A stretch of DNA of 64,000 nt from Nemophila menziesii (lineage: Eukaryota; Streptophyta; Magnoliopsida; Boraginales; Hydrophyllaceae): NCBI GenBank assembly GCA_029959085.1, contig JARWIR010000023.1, positions 5,655,860 through 5,719,859 on the forward strand, written 5' to 3'. The position numbers and the translations under genes are program-made. Below, in pieces: positions 37,153 through 48,322 of the stretch. Below the pieces are notes generated by a model. That model was not told the origin of the DNA, made no database searches, and worked only from the letters and a program-made list of their open reading frames with translations. Numbering within the stretch: position 1 is the stretch's first letter; each line of letters starts with the position of its first letter.

Positions 37153-40100
37153 ATGCGAAGAAGGCTATTCAAGGATCTAGAGCCAACACCTCCGATCCTT
37201 AGTAATCCAGAATCGTTGATCAGACTTGCGAACAGAAGAAGAAGAGAACGAGAAGCTTTAGAAGTAGAAGAATTAAGTAACAGAATGGAGAATATCATTA
37301 TTCAAGGTCAACAGAATGGACAAGGCCAGTTAGATGCAAATGGCCAACCTTTAGCTCCAGGCGTTATTCCACAAGTTCAACCACAAAATCCTAATCCTCC
37401 AGTCCAGATAGTGATGAATCATGATCCGTGGTTTACTAATGGTCCTCCAGAAGTTCCATTCCGTGCTCCAGCTATAGGAGTAGGTGCTCCAGATATTAAT
37501 GTTCCGCGTTTCCGTCCAGATTCGGGTATGTTAGCTCAGTTCCAGAATTTTGGTAATTTTCGTGGTATACCATCAGAAGATCCTCTTAGGGCAGTACAGA
37601 AATTCAAACAGATATGTGATTCTTATATCACACAAGGTGTTTCGAGAGAACAGATGTATTTTGCTGCTTTTAAGTTCTTTGTTATTGAGGGAGCAAGTGA
37701 ATGGCACGATACGCAAGATCCTACGAAGATTACTAATTGGGATCAATTAGAAGCCGCATTTTTCGACAGGTATTATCCGAGCAATATGAGGTTAGATGCT
37801 GAATTGGAGTTGACTAATTTTCGTCAAGAATACGATGAGACTGTGGGTAAGAGTTGGACTAGATTTCAGATGTGTTTGCGTAGAGTTCCAAATCATGGTC
37901 TTTCAGAATTACAGCAGTTAAAGATTTTTTATAGAGGCCTTGATGGAACTTCGAGAGAAAAGTTAGATACGTTATGTGGTGCAGGGTTCCTTCAAGTTCA
38001 ACCAGCTCATGCCAAAATTATTTTAGAACGAACAGTTAAGAACGAAGTTGGTTGGAAATCAGTGAGAACACCAGTTAAGGGAGTGAATAATGTTGACATA
38101 GAAGAGAAATTTGCTACCTTTGAAACGAAGATTCAAAACACTTTGGAACAACAATTGAAGCAGCTTACTTTAGCTGTAAAAGAAGGATTTTCGGGTAAGA
38201 AAGTAGCTGTGCAAGCTGCACAAGAGGTTTATATGTGTTCAATTTGTAGAGTTGATGATCATGATGAAGAGAATTGTCCGAATAATCAAGAATCAGTGAT
38301 GTTTATGTCCAACAGAGGTAATTTTAATTCGAGTGGTAATGGATATCAACCTAACAGAAACCATCCTGGGTTTCAATATTCGAATCCTAATGGGGCAGCC
38401 AATCCTACATATGCGTATCAGCCGCGTCCCCAAGGTAATAACTATAATCCTAGACCACAAAACAATTATCAAGGAGGACAGAATCAGAATACTTATGTAC
38501 CAAGACAAGCTCCTCAGAATACTTACGATGAAACGCTAAACCAGAAAGCTTTACCTGCACATCCACAAGAAGGGGTACTCACCCTTCAGAAAACTGTTGA
38601 AAATTTGATTGCTCTACAAGCACAAGCGATGGAACGTCAGAACGCAGCAATAGAACGTCAGAACGCTGCAATAGAAAGACAAAATGCAGCTGAAGCAAAT
38701 ATGAAGATGTTCCAGAATCAGTTGAGTCAAATCAGTAAACAGCTCAATCAACGTCCACAAGGACAACTTCCAAGCGATACAGAAAATCCAACACAACGTG
38801 AAGATTGCAAGGCTGTTACATTAAGAAGTGGTAAGAACCTCCTTCCACCTCCTTTTCCCGTTATGAAAGAGAAAGAAGTTCCAAGAAAAGAAAAGGAAGT
38901 GGGTGAGAAAGAGAAAGAGAATGAGAAAGATAGTGAGGTTGAAGAAATAGAAAGACCAAGAGAAATCCCGAAAAAGAGAGATGAAATTGTGAGCAATCGC
39001 CCTCCACCACCGTTTCCATCACGAGTTCAGAAAAAGGGTGACTTGGGTGATTTTCAGAAATTCTTCAATAGAGTGAGGGGTTTGAGTATTAATATTCCGT
39101 TACTTGAGGCAATTCGAGATATTCCTAAGTATACGAAGTTTTTGAAGAGGGCCCTCACTAATAAAAGGCCCTACTGTGATAATGAGATGATTGGCCTTCC
39201 TGAAGAGTGTAGTGCGATTTGCCAGAGCAAATTACCTCCGAAGTTAGTTGATCCGGGGAGTTTCACGATTCCCATATCGATTGGAGAAGAATGGAAGGGA
39301 AAGGCACTATGCGATTTGGGGGCAAGCATCAACTTGATGCCCAAGTCAGTCTTTGATAAGCTTAAAATTGGAAACGCAAGACCTACCTCTATGGTCTTGC
39401 AAATGGCGGACAGGTCTCTTGCTCATCCTGAAGGCCGTATTGAGGATGTCCTTGTTAAGGCAGGTACACTTATATTTCCTGTTGATTTCGTAATTCTTGA
39501 ATACAATGCAGATAGAAATGTCCCCATTATTTTGGGTAGACCCTTCCTAGCTACAGGGAGGACATTGATCGATGTGGAGAATGGCGAATTGACAATGAGG
39601 ATCCAAGATGAGGAAGTGAAATTCAATGTATTTCGAGCCATGAAATTCCCAGATTCTCAGGAAGATTGCTTCAGAATGGATGTAGTAGAGCAAGCATCGC
39701 AAGAGGTATTTAATTATTTAAATTTTGATGATATCTTGCAGGCTGCTTTGACATTAGATTCACCTGAGATGATGGAGGAGCTTACAGAAACAGTGGCAGC
39801 TCTCAATTCTGAAAATCCGAAATATAGGCGTCTTGCCTATGAACCTGTGAGAGAACCGGGGGAGATTATTCCTAAAAATAAACCTTCAATTGAATCTCCT
39901 CCGGAGCTGGAAGAAAAACCATTGCCAGCACACTTGAGGTATGCTTATTTGGGTACTAATGAAACTCTACCTGTTATTGTTTCAGCCAATTTAACAGGTC
40001 CTCAAGAAGATAAACTGTTGCGTGTGTTAAGAGCCAACAAAGAAGCAATAGGTTGGACAATTGCTGACATCAAAGGCATTAGTCCATCCTATTGTCAACA

Positions 40101-42828
40101 CAAAATCATACTAGAAGATGTTAATGCACGCTCAGTTGAAGGTCAGAGAAGATTAATGCCAGCCATGAAGGATGTGGTGAAAAAGGAGGTGATTAAGCTT
40201 TTAGATGCGGGGATTATCTATCCCATTTCGAGTAGTGAATGGGTGAGCCCAGTTCAGTGTGTACCGAAGAAGGGAGGAATAACAACAATTCTTAATGATA
40301 AAAATGAGGCGATTCCTTCAAGAACGGTAGTTGGATGGAGAGTTTGCATGGATTACAGAAAGCTGAACAAGGCCACCAGAAAAGATCATTTCCCTTTACC
40401 CTTCATCGATCAAATGTTAGATAAACTAGCCGGAAGAGAGTACTATTGCTTCTTGGATGGTTACTCTGGGTACAATCAGATTTACGTGGCTCCAGAAGAT
40501 CAACATAAGACTACCTTTACATGTCCATTTGGTACTTTTGCATATCGCAGAATGCCATTTGGGTTGTGTAATGCTCCCGCTACTTTTCAAAGGTGTATGA
40601 TGGCTATCTTCTGGGACATGATAGATAATTTCCTTGAAGTGTTTATGGACGATTTCTCCGTGTTTGGTGATGATTTTGATATATGTTTAGATAACTTGGA
40701 GAAAGTGTTAGTGAGATGCAAGGAAACAGATTTGGTGCTCAACTGGGAGAAGTGTCATTTCATGGTTCGCGAAGGTATTGTTCTGGGTCACAAAGTTTCG
40801 AGTGCTGGTTTAGAGGTTGATAGAGCAAAGATAGAGGTAATTAAAACTCTTCCCCCTCCTGTTTCTGTTAAAGGGGTAAGGAGTTTTCTTGGCCATGCTG
40901 GTTTTTATAGGCGTTTTATTAAGGATTTTTCTAAGATTGCTAAACCGTTATGCAACTTACTCGAAAAGGATTGCAAATTCCTTTTTGATGAAGCTTGTTT
41001 AGCGGCCTTCAAAGCAATCAAGGAAAAACTCATTTCTGCTCCTATAGTGTTACCTCCAGATTGGAATTTACCGTTTGAGGTTATGTGTGATGCGAGTGAT
41101 TTATGTATGGGAGCTGTATTGGGACAGAGAAAAGAGAAAGTTTTTCATTCAATTTACTATGCTAGTAAAACTTTTAGTGGTGCTCAGATTAATTACACAG
41201 TTACAGAAAAGGAGTTGCTAGCAGTTGTCTATTCGTTTGATAAATTTCGCTCTTATCTTCTTGGAGCGAAAGTTATTGTTTATACAGATCATTCCGCGAT
41301 CAGATTTCTCATGGAGAAGAAAGATGCAAAACCAAGGTTAATCAGATGGGTGTTATTGCTTCAAGAGTTCGATTTAGAGATCAAAGATAGAAAGGGTTGT
41401 GAGAATCAGGTTGCAGATCATCTATCGCGTTTAGAGGGTTCAGAGATGAATAGTGGTACTGAAGCAGTTAGAGAAGAGTTCCCTGATGAGAGTTTATTCG
41501 TTGTCCGAGATTATGAGGCTCCGTGGTATGCAGATATCGCAAATTTAGTGGTGAGTGGTGTTTTTCCTGAAGGTTCTACTTATCAAGAAAGAAAGAGGTT
41601 AGCTCATCGGGCTAGACAGTTCTTTTGGGAGGATCCCTACCTCTACAAAGTTTGTGCTGACCAAATGATACGAAGATGTGTAGCAAGGGAAGAGACTCAA
41701 GCCATTATAGCCGGATGCCATGATTCTTTATATGGCGGACATTTTAAGGGAGATAGAACTGCTGCGAAGGTATTTCAATCAGGTTTTTACTGGCCTTCTC
41801 TTATTAAAGATTGCCATGAATATGTTAAGAAATGTTCGAGATGCCAGTTTACCGGAAACATATCTAAGAGGGATGAGATGCCACGTAATAATGTGTTAGA
41901 GGTTGAGATATTCGATGTTTGGGGCATAGACTTTATGGGTCCTTTCGTCCCTTCAAATGGTAACCTCTTTATCTTATTAGCTGTTGATTATGTATCTAAG
42001 TGGGTAGAAGCGGTGGCTTTACCTACCAATGATTCACGAGTGGTGATCAAGTTCTTGAAATCACATATTTTCACTAGACATGGCACACCTAGAGTGATTA
42101 TTAGCGATGGAGGATCTCATTTCGTTAATAAATATCTGAAGACCGTTCTAGAGAAATATGGAGTTAGACACCGTGTATCTACTGCATACCATCCACAATC
42201 CAATGGTCAAGCTGAAGTTTCGAACCGTGAAGTCAAGTCAATCCTAGAGAAAACCGTTGGTCCTGCAAGAAAAGATTGGTCAATGAAGTTAGATGATGCG
42301 TTGTGGGCCTATCGCACTGCGTTTAAGACTCCAGTTGGTGCATCTCCCTATCGTATGGTGTATGGTAAGGCTTGTCACTTACCTTTAGAGCTTGAAATGG
42401 GTGCCTATTGGGCGATTGCGCAGTTGAACTTAGATCCTATCTTAGCCGGAAAGAATCGTATGATGAAGCTTAATGAACTTGACGAATTCCGATTGCATGC
42501 TTATGAGAATGCTAAACTTTACAAAGAAAATACAAAGAAATGGCATGACAATCGAATTCGTCCAAAGAACTTTGAAGTGGGGCAAAAAGTATTAAAGTAT
42601 AATTCAAAGTTCAGCAATTTTCCGGGTAAGTTAAGATCTAAGTGGTCAGGTCCATACATAGTGACCAAAGTTACACCTCATGGGGCGATAGAAATAGAAC
42701 ATCCGCTAGAGAACCGTACCTTTATGGTTAACGGTCACAGATTAAAGATATACCATGGAGGTGAAGATACCAATCGCTCGGAAGATCCACATCCCGGGGA
42801 GGTCATGTATCTCCTCGAGAATCCCTAG
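37153..42828 (+). CDS. gag-pol: Gag-pol polyprotein of element B (intact, 1891 aa)
   Basis: Single frame from ATG 37153 to TAG 42826-42828. Gag domain at about 117-280 (retrotransposon gag pattern with [11 protein letters not shown] and FYRGLDG). Zinc knuckle C362, C365, H370, C375. Gln/Asn-rich linker, then a perfect 7-residue repeat (ERQNAAI, about 494-514), likely coiled coil. Acidic/basic repeat about 600-620. Retropepsin DLGAS at 721-725. Reverse transcriptase with first Asp at 1102 and FMDD at 1164-1167. RNase H with Asp1313, Glu1352 and Asp1379. Integrase HHCC finger about 1515-1565, then core Asp1593, Asp1652, Glu1688 (35 residues between the last two). C-terminal GPY at 1833-1835. 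All catalytic residues expected of a working Ty3/Gypsy polyprotein are present. The [10 protein letters not shown] signature fits Athila. Confidence 0.96.
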   Translation: MRRRLFKDLEPTPPILSNPESLIRLANRRRREREALEVEELSNRMENIIIQGQQNGQGQLDANGQPLAPGVIPQVQPQNPNPPVQIVMNHDPWFTNGPPEVPFRAPAIGVGAPDINVPRFRPDSGMLAQFQNFGNFRGIPSEDPLRAVQKFKQICDSYITQGVSREQMYFAAFKFFVIEGASEWHDTQDPTKITNWDQLEAAFFDRYYPSNMRLDAELELTNFRQEYDETVGKSWTRFQMCLRRVPNHGLSELQQLKIFYRGLDGTSREKLDTLCGAGFLQVQPAHAKIILERTVKNEVGWKSVRTPVKGVNNVDIEEKFATFETKIQNTLEQQLKQLTLAVKEGFSGKKVAVQAAQEVYMCSICRVDDHDEENCPNNQESVMFMSNRGNFNSSGNGYQPNRNHPGFQYSNPNGAANPTYAYQPRPQGNNYNPRPQNNYQGGQNQNTYVPRQAPQNTYDETLNQKALPAHPQEGVLTLQKTVENLIALQAQAMERQNAAIERQNAAIERQNAAEANMKMFQNQLSQISKQLNQRPQGQLPSDTENPTQREDCKAVTLRSGKNLLPPPFPVMKEKEVPRKEKEVGEKEKENEKDSEVEEIERPREIPKKRDEIVSNRPPPPFPSRVQKKGDLGDFQKFFNRVRGLSINIPLLEAIRDIPKYTKFLKRALTNKRPYCDNEMIGLPEECSAICQSKLPPKLVDPGSFTIPISIGEEWKGKALCDLGASINLMPKSVFDKLKIGNARPTSMVLQMADRSLAHPEGRIEDVLVKAGTLIFPVDFVILEYNADRNVPIILGRPFLATGRTLIDVENGELTMRIQDEEVKFNVFRAMKFPDSQEDCFRMDVVEQASQEVFNYLNFDDILQAALTLDSPEMMEELTETVAALNSENPKYRRLAYEPVREPGEIIPKNKPSIESPPELEEKPLPAHLRYAYLGTNETLPVIVSANLTGPQEDKLLRVLRANKEAIGWTIADIKGISPSYCQHKIILEDVNARSVEGQRRLMPAMKDVVKKEVIKLLDAGIIYPISSSEWVSPVQCVPKKGGITTILNDKNEAIPSRTVVGWRVCMDYRKLNKATRKDHFPLPFIDQMLDKLAGREYYCFLDGYSGYNQIYVAPEDQHKTTFTCPFGTFAYRRMPFGLCNAPATFQRCMMAIFWDMIDNFLEVFMDDFSVFGDDFDICLDNLEKVLVRCKETDLVLNWEKCHFMVREGIVLGHKVSSAGLEVDRAKIEVIKTLPPPVSVKGVRSFLGHAGFYRRFIKDFSKIAKPLCNLLEKDCKFLFDEACLAAFKAIKEKLISAPIVLPPDWNLPFEVMCDASDLCMGAVLGQRKEKVFHSIYYASKTFSGAQINYTVTEKELLAVVYSFDKFRSYLLGAKVIVYTDHSAIRFLMEKKDAKPRLIRWVLLLQEFDLEIKDRKGCENQVADHLSRLEGSEMNSGTEAVREEFPDESLFVVRDYEAPWYADIANLVVSGVFPEGSTYQERKRLAHRARQFFWEDPYLYKVCADQMIRRCVAREETQAIIAGCHDSLYGGHFKGDRTAAKVFQSGFYWPSLIKDCHEYVKKCSRCQFTGNISKRDEMPRNNVLEVEIFDVWGIDFMGPFVPSNGNLFILLAVDYVSKWVEAVALPTNDSRVVIKFLKSHIFTRHGTPRVIISDGGSHFVNKYLKTVLEKYGVRHRVSTAYHPQSNGQAEVSNREVKSILEKTVGPARKDWSMKLDDALWAYRTAFKTPVGASPYRMVYGKACHLPLELEMGAYWAIAQLNLDPILAGKNRMMKLNELDEFRLHAYENAKLYKENTKKWHDNRIRPKNFEVGQKVLKYNSKFSNFPGKLRSKWSGPYIVTKVTPHGAIEIEHPLENRTFMVNGHRLKIYHGGEDTNRSEDPHPGEVMYLLENP

Positions 42829-43059
42829 CAGCGTGAGGTAACCCGTCGAGCTTAACGACGTTAAACAAAAGCCAATTACTTGTATATTAGCTGAGTTTTT
42901 CTATTTTTGCAATTTAGATTAGTTTGATTTTCGTAATTTTATTGTTTTTATTAAGAAATGAGGAAGGGTAGTTGTTTTTGATGATTTCAGGGGTAAAAAG
43001 GACTTGAGTTTGGGGTCGATTTGGCGAAAACAGAAGAAAAAGAGGTTGGATGTCCAGGA

Positions 43060-43404
43060 GAAACCGGGAACCCGCATTCCACAGAACCGGGTACCCGGTT
43101 TTGGTGCTGTAATTTCTGAAATTCCCTGACCCAGCGTCTTGGTGGCTTGCGTTTTCGTGCGTTTTGATTCGCGCCATCGACACAAATCCGGGTACCCGCA
43201 TTTGGCAGAACCGGGTACCCGGTTTCGGAGCTGCTGTTGGTGAAATTTTCTGGTCCAGCGTTTCAGGGTGCTGCGTTTTGGCGCGTTTTCATTCGCGCCA
43301 TCGAGAAAATCCGGGAACCCGCATTCCACAGAACCGGGTACCCGGTTTCGGCGAGAAAAATCCCTGACCCAGCGTCTTGGGATCCAGCGTTTTGAAAAAA
43401 AAAA

Positions 43405-43445
<41 letters not shown>

Positions 43446-43540
43446 AAAAAGAAAAAAAAATTTACTTAGTATTTTTTCCGCGCCGTCACAGCGACGCGGA
43501 ACCGGGGACCCGGTTTGCCAAAACCGGGAACCCGGTTTTG
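43060..43540 (+). repeat. Palindrome array between pol and ORF3 (element B)
   Basis: Perfect AACCGGGTACCCGGTT at 43085-43100, 43209-43224 and 43332-43347 (spacing 124 and 123), with weaker CCGGG-NNCCCG partners between them. Variants AACCGGGGACCCGGTT and AACCGGGAACCCGGTT follow at about 43500-43536. Two more lie in the 3' UTR at about 46063-46103. Same array and spacing as in A. Confidence 0.85.
43397..43464 (+). repeat. A-rich tract in the pol-ORF3 spacer
   Basis: Interrupted poly-A (with TT, GG and G interruptions) at the site of the 77-base homopolymer of element A. Sense-strand poly-A inside an internal spacer is unusual for a genomic RNA but is probably a slippage-prone low-complexity tract. 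Confidence 0.7.
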
Positions 43541-43930
43541 AAGCTGTGAAAGTCGGTTTTTGAGGTGTTTTAACCTAGTTCTTAGCCTCTTTTCCAAAGT
43601 CTTTACCTAAAACGCACCAATAGCCTCCCCACCTCCGAAATTCATCATCCAAAACACTATATATCATCAAATCCTACCCTCTTTCACCACAAAAACATAA
43701 GATCAACTCACCTCCTCTCCAAAATATCATCAAATCCTTAGTTTTTCCCAAGATTCTTCTTCACCCAATTCCTTAAATTAAACCCAATTCTTTCTTCTCC
43801 CATACAAATTAACCAAGACCCATCTCATATTTCACCTAGTTCTTAAATTCTTAAACCTCAAAACATCAAAATTCTAAACTTTTCCCCAAGTTTTTCATTA
43901 TTTGAAGTTTTGAGTTTGGGGTGAAAAGAG

Positions 43931-45247
43931 ATGACTAACAGAACCGGTGATTTCCGAAGAACTGCTCCCAGAAGAAAGACCACCATTGGTGGTTCTCAAG
44001 ATCAAGCTATTGAGATTCCTGATTCGCGTCCTAAACGAAAAATTGACGAAGTTAAGCTTGCTTCTAACAGAAAAGATATCACAGGTCTAAAGAGAAGATT
44101 GATTGATGAGATTGAAAGTGAGAAGGAACCAGAAGAGGAACTTGCGAAGAACATTGAGAAAGAAACTGAACAAGAGATTCCGGAAGCACCCGTTACGAAA
44201 CTTCCGCGTATGAAGATGTGGGCCCACAAGCCTAAGAGGGTTTACACTTGTTGGAATACTCAGGTTCGTGAAAGAATTGAATTTTTGAAATTTGGTGAGG
44301 AGACGAATTTTCCTAAGGGTATTATGAGTAGTGATTACAAGGAATATGCTGTGACATGTGCTAAGTTTGGTTGGAAGGCGTTACAAGAAAGGAAGCTTGA
44401 GTTTATTCCTACTTTTGTGCGAGAATTTTACGAAGGTTTAGCTACCTCCCATGAGGCCATTGATATCCGCAAAAAGGTAGTTCCTTTCTCTATTGAACGT
44501 ATTCGGAAATCATTGAAACTACCCAACTTTTCTGGAACATGCCCCTTCCAAGAAACTCTTAATGACCCTTCTTTTGATTTTGAATCCCTTTGGGGGACCG
44601 TGCTTATTAATGGGACTAGCCCAATTCCTGAAGGTGAAAGGTATCCTGGACAGTTTTACAGCAGTAGTTTGACACCTCGTGCGAAGGTTTGGTCTCGTTT
44701 CATAATACCCACTTTCTTTGGTATTAAACACACTTCCGAGTTGAAGAAAGAGCACATATTTGTTATTAAGTGTATTTTGGAGGAGACACCATTTGATGTT
44801 GCTAAGATCATTTATGATACAATCATGGAGTTCGCGAAATCACCAATGAAACAACAAAATCTGAAGTTTCCTTGTACTATTACTCAGTTGTGTTTAGACG
44901 CAAAGATTCCGCGTAAGGACGCAGATATTGATACTGTTTTAGTTGGTGTGAGTATAGCTTTGAGCACAATCAAGAACATCCATGAAGAAGCAACACGAGC
45001 TACAAGAAGTCCAAGAACTCCTCAATCAAAGAAAGCGAAAACTGTACCTGAGTTGGAAGCGAAGATTCAGGTGTTGGAAGAGAATCAGGAGAGGATGATT
45101 GCTACCTTGGGAAACGTTACAAAAGAATTGGACCTGCTTCGAAATTTAATCCTAGGCGTAAATACACTTCAAAACGCGATTTATGATGCTGTTACGCGAG
45201 ATAAAGGTCCAGAACGCAACACCGATAACCAGCCTCGCGCTGGCTAA
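43931..45247 (+). CDS. ORF3 of element B, envelope-position protein of unknown function
   Basis: 438 residues, ATG at 43931 eight nt after GAGTTTGGGGT, stop TAA at 45245-45247. Basic N-terminal clusters (about residues 9-15, 33-36, 53-58), a Glu-rich segment (about 60-85), a central domain about 112-330 of the putative plant transposon protein type, and a coiled coil about 373-425 (ELEAKIQVLEENQERM). No hydrophobic run long enough for a membrane span and no signal peptide. The 13 differences from the A copy are mostly conservative and no stop has arisen, which hints that the protein matters to the element. Probably made from a spliced or separate RNA, because more than 1.1 kb separates it from pol; no evidence for this in the sequence. 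Confidence 0.87.
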   Translation: MTNRTGDFRRTAPRRKTTIGGSQDQAIEIPDSRPKRKIDEVKLASNRKDITGLKRRLIDEIESEKEPEEELAKNIEKETEQEIPEAPVTKLPRMKMWAHKPKRVYTCWNTQVRERIEFLKFGEETNFPKGIMSSDYKEYAVTCAKFGWKALQERKLEFIPTFVREFYEGLATSHEAIDIRKKVVPFSIERIRKSLKLPNFSGTCPFQETLNDPSFDFESLWGTVLINGTSPIPEGERYPGQFYSSSLTPRAKVWSRFIIPTFFGIKHTSELKKEHIFVIKCILEETPFDVAKIIYDTIMEFAKSPMKQQNLKFPCTITQLCLDAKIPRKDADIDTVLVGVSIALSTIKNIHEEATRATRSPRTPQSKKAKTVPELEAKIQVLEENQERMIATLGNVTKELDLLRNLILGVNTLQNAIYDAVTRDKGPERNTDNQPRAG

Positions 45248-45309
45248 GATACGTTTTCTAAACTTTCCTCTTAGTGTATATTAGTTAAAATGCTTTATTG
45301 AGTCTTTTC

Positions 45310-45329
45310 GAGTCGTGGGGACACGACTC
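45310..45329 (+). promoter_or_regulatory. Post-ORF3 hairpin, B copy (perfect)
   Basis: GAGTCGTG, loop GGGA, CACGACTC, 62 nt after the ORF3 stop, followed by ATTTTTGAGTTTGGGGTGGGG. Also found in A, Z and D. Confidence 0.6.
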
Positions 45330-45866
45330 ATTTTTGAGTTTGGGGTGGGGTTCGTTGCCTCATCCCAATTTTTATGTGTTATTTGCTTTATTTGCTTTCA
45401 ATAAAAGAATTTTCGGAGTTGCGTTTGACTGTAGAAATTTTTAAATATCCCTTTAAGCATACTTTTGATAAATCTATGATAGTAAATAGTGGACTTTAGG
45501 GATTGATATAAAACGCACTTACAATTGCATGCGAACATAGGTAATTGATAGGAAAAATTAATTAACAATGCAAATGAAGTAAGCTTGTACTCAAGGAATA
45601 TGTTTGGTGTGTAGAACGTGAAATCCTAATTAGTAGAGAACCCACCTAGATATGAACTAAAGACAAGCTATGTACTTAGGAAAATGATAGGGGCAGTTCT
45701 TTATTAGCCATTTGTGCCTTTTTAGCCTTCTATCCCTTGTATTAATTATTATCCGTCTTAACCCACTTTGAGCCTTTAGCCTTTTTTTTTTGTAGCCACG
45801 ATATAAGCCATTATCCCTTAGATTATTAGGCATGACCATATGACCCGCACTTGAATCACAATCCTG

Positions 45867-45894
45867 AGACATGTCTCGAGCTTGAGTTTGGGGT
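45867..45894 (+). promoter_or_regulatory. Palindrome plus PPT-like tract in the 3' UTR of B
   Basis: A perfect 12-bp palindrome GAGACATGTCTC is followed within a few bases by GAGTTTGGGGT (45884-45894). The same pair exists in A (about 14320-14350). Function unknown. Confidence 0.45.
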
Positions 45895-46111
45895 GGTGGG
45901 ACCACATATGGGGAATTAAATGGGTAGGGATCGATGTGTTTTGTATTGTAGCACAATTGCAGATGATATATACTTGTAACCCTTTGCCGGGAATGAAGAA
46001 AAATGAAAAAGAAAAAAAAAAAAAAAAAAAAATGAAAAATTTTGAAAAATCATACAGTAGGATCCGGGAACCCGGATTCATCAAAACCGGGAACCCGGTT
46101 TGCTTCTGTAC

Positions 46112-46147
<36 letters not shown>

Positions 46148-46743
46148 GAAAAGAAAAAGAAAAATATGAATGAATAAAACATCCGGCAAAGTGGAATTGT
46201 CTGAAAATCATCTTGTTAATAGTGGGTAGACATGGGACGCTAAATTGTTGCGTATATGGGTGAGTGAGAACATCTTTTTGAGCGTTAACTCAAGCTCGAG
46301 GACATTGTTGATGGTAAGTGAGGAGAGAGCCAAAAGCTCACTTCAAATTTACCAAATATACATCCATACCCGTCCTTAAGCCAATATTATAACCGTAAAG
46401 ACCTCGTGATTCCTAAGTGCATAGTGAATTTATGATTATGTTGATAGGGAATAGACTAGGTGGAACGTTCAAAGCGATTTAGGATTAATGACCACCCTAT
46501 AGCCATCATACAGAGATGAGTACAAGTGTAACCTTCAAGCATTGCAACTTTAATTTTATGATTGAGATTATTTATGTTTGATGTTGCATGATTAGTGTAT
46601 GTAGATGTTAATTTTTAAAGTTTTCTATATGAGATTTATCTTAGGAATTGCTTTAGGGTTTATTTGCTAGCTTCTATGTGTTTATACGTTTGCTTCTACC
46701 CCTCGTTTTATTTTGTTTTGCTTTGTCGGGACGACAAAGGTTT

Positions 46744-46756
46744 GAGTTGGGGGTCT
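46744..46756 (+). promoter_or_regulatory. Polypurine tract of element B
   Basis: GAGTTGGGGGTCT abuts the 3' LTR start TGATG at 46757. The expected primer for plus-strand DNA synthesis. Confidence 0.75.
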
Positions 46757-48317
46757 TGATGTCTCCCTAATTGTTCTTATTTTAGACCCTTAGGAGACAT
46801 CATTTTTGGTGTTTATTTGATTTATATGATAGACTTTTGGACTAAATTTGCAATAATCCGGAATTACCTTTTTATTTCTAGCATTTTTAATTTATTAAAC
46901 TTTTGCGCGTAATATTGGTATTTTTAGTGTAAAGTTTACAGGTTTTTAGATGTTAGCTAGGAAAGGAATCCGAAGATAAAGTCAAAGATCAAAAGATAGA
47001 GTCAAGACTTGAAGAGAAATCCCGAAGATATTATTTTTAGAGCTGAAAATCCACTTTCCAGGCCATAGATTGCTGATTTCGAGGTGCTTAAGCGATGATT
47101 TAGCCGTTGACCTTTGAAGAGAAATCATTCCTTATCGAGTTACGGAACTTTAGCAACTGGAATGAGGTCAATCGGAGTTGTAACGCATCGGGAAAAGCTG
47201 TTTTAGTGAAGGCCTATCATCAGTTACGGGATTTTGGGCTTAAAGAGTGGGCTTGGACATTTAATTAGGCTTTTAATTTCTGGTCCAAGCCCTAATCCGT
47301 TTTTCTTATTATAAAAGGAGGTCTGGACTTCTATTTTTCACACAATTCACTTTCCACAAGATTAAAAACACCAGAGAAGCTACAGCAGGAAGAAAGGAGA
47401 AGCTACAAGAGCTGGAGTGGGTCTATAGCTCCGTTCGTAGTCATTCTGATTCCGAAAATTAGGTTTTTCTTTTATTTTAATTTTGTAACGAATATGAATT
47501 CCATTTCTTTTTATTTAGTTTTTAATTTTAATATGAGCTAAATTTCCATTAGTGCTTGAGAACAAAACAATGGGTGAATCTTGATTTTATTATTATAACG
47601 AATGTTGAATTTGGGTTTTTATTGAATTAAATTAAATTAGGGCTTTTACTCTTTTCGACAATTTGTGAATGTTTACTGATTTTAGAGTCGCGAACTAGAA
47701 TTAGGTATTAGTATCTAAGCTATTCCATATATGTGGCGTATGGATCATCCTGACGGGGGGTTTAGGTACAGAAATAATTGTTCAATCTAGGATAAAAACT
47801 ATTGATTCTGACGAACTTAGTTAATCCTAGGGCCAATGTGGTAATAAATCTTAATCATCCAACGGTGGATCATATTTACCCTGACGGGACTAGTGACACT
47901 TTAGGATCGCCTTATAGTCCACCCTGACGGGGGTATAAGGATATTAGAATCCCGACCATTGTAATTGACTGATTTAACCCTTAAACAACATAAGTTAGAA
48001 AGTAAAATTAGGAGGATCCTTGCGTTCTCAAGTACTACCTCTCATATTGCGTTTTCACTCATTCTACTTGCGTCTTATCTTTTACTTGCATTATTATTTT
48101 ATCTTTCATTTAGTTTTAATAAACAAAACCAAAACAAACAATTTATCCTCTTTCATTTTCATAAGTGCATCAATCGCTATTTGCATAAACATTGTGATCA
48201 ACCATCCGTCCTTGGAACGAATCTGTTTTATCAGTTATACTACTTGGGACAACCGTACACTTGCGGTTGTGGTTCGATTACTTATTGCATTTATTTAGAA
48301 CACACAAAGGACCACCA
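46757..48317 (+). repeat. 3' LTR of element B (1561 bp)
   Basis: TGATGTCTCCC to GGACCACCA. CCTGACGGG-type motifs at 47749, 47880 and 47923 and a weaker TTCTGACGAAC at about 47805. TATA-like box at 47310-47318. Open frames inside it (such as 47965-48372) repeat wherever the LTR repeats and begin at non-ATG codons, so I do not call them genes. Confidence 0.93.
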
Positions 48318-48322
48318 CTTTC
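48318..48322. repeat. Target-site duplication, right copy (CTTTC)
   Basis: Matches 34638-34642 exactly; element D resumes after it. Confidence 0.9.

Larger units (their letters stand above)
34643..48317 (+). mobile_element. Element B: complete Athila-type Gypsy retrotransposon
   Basis: 13,675 bp with TG...CA LTRs, CTTTC duplications, tRNA-Asp primer site (37024-37041), intact gag-pol (37153-42828), palindrome-array spacer (42829-43930), intact ORF3 (43931-45247), 3' UTR (45248-46743) and PPT (46744-46756). The LTRs look nearly identical apart from an 814-bp tandem duplication in the 5' LTR; I noticed one C/T difference (gccgctgacc against gccgttgacc). All this indicates recent transposition. 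Inserted into the older element D, antisense to it. Read by eye it could be autonomous, though expression is unknown. Confidence 0.95.

Noticed and set aside
17507..48317. Endogenous plant pararetrovirus (caulimovirid) origin for the large polyproteins
   Set aside because: LTRs, target duplication, DD35E integrase and HHCC finger are present and no movement-protein region is seen; this is an LTR retrotransposon.
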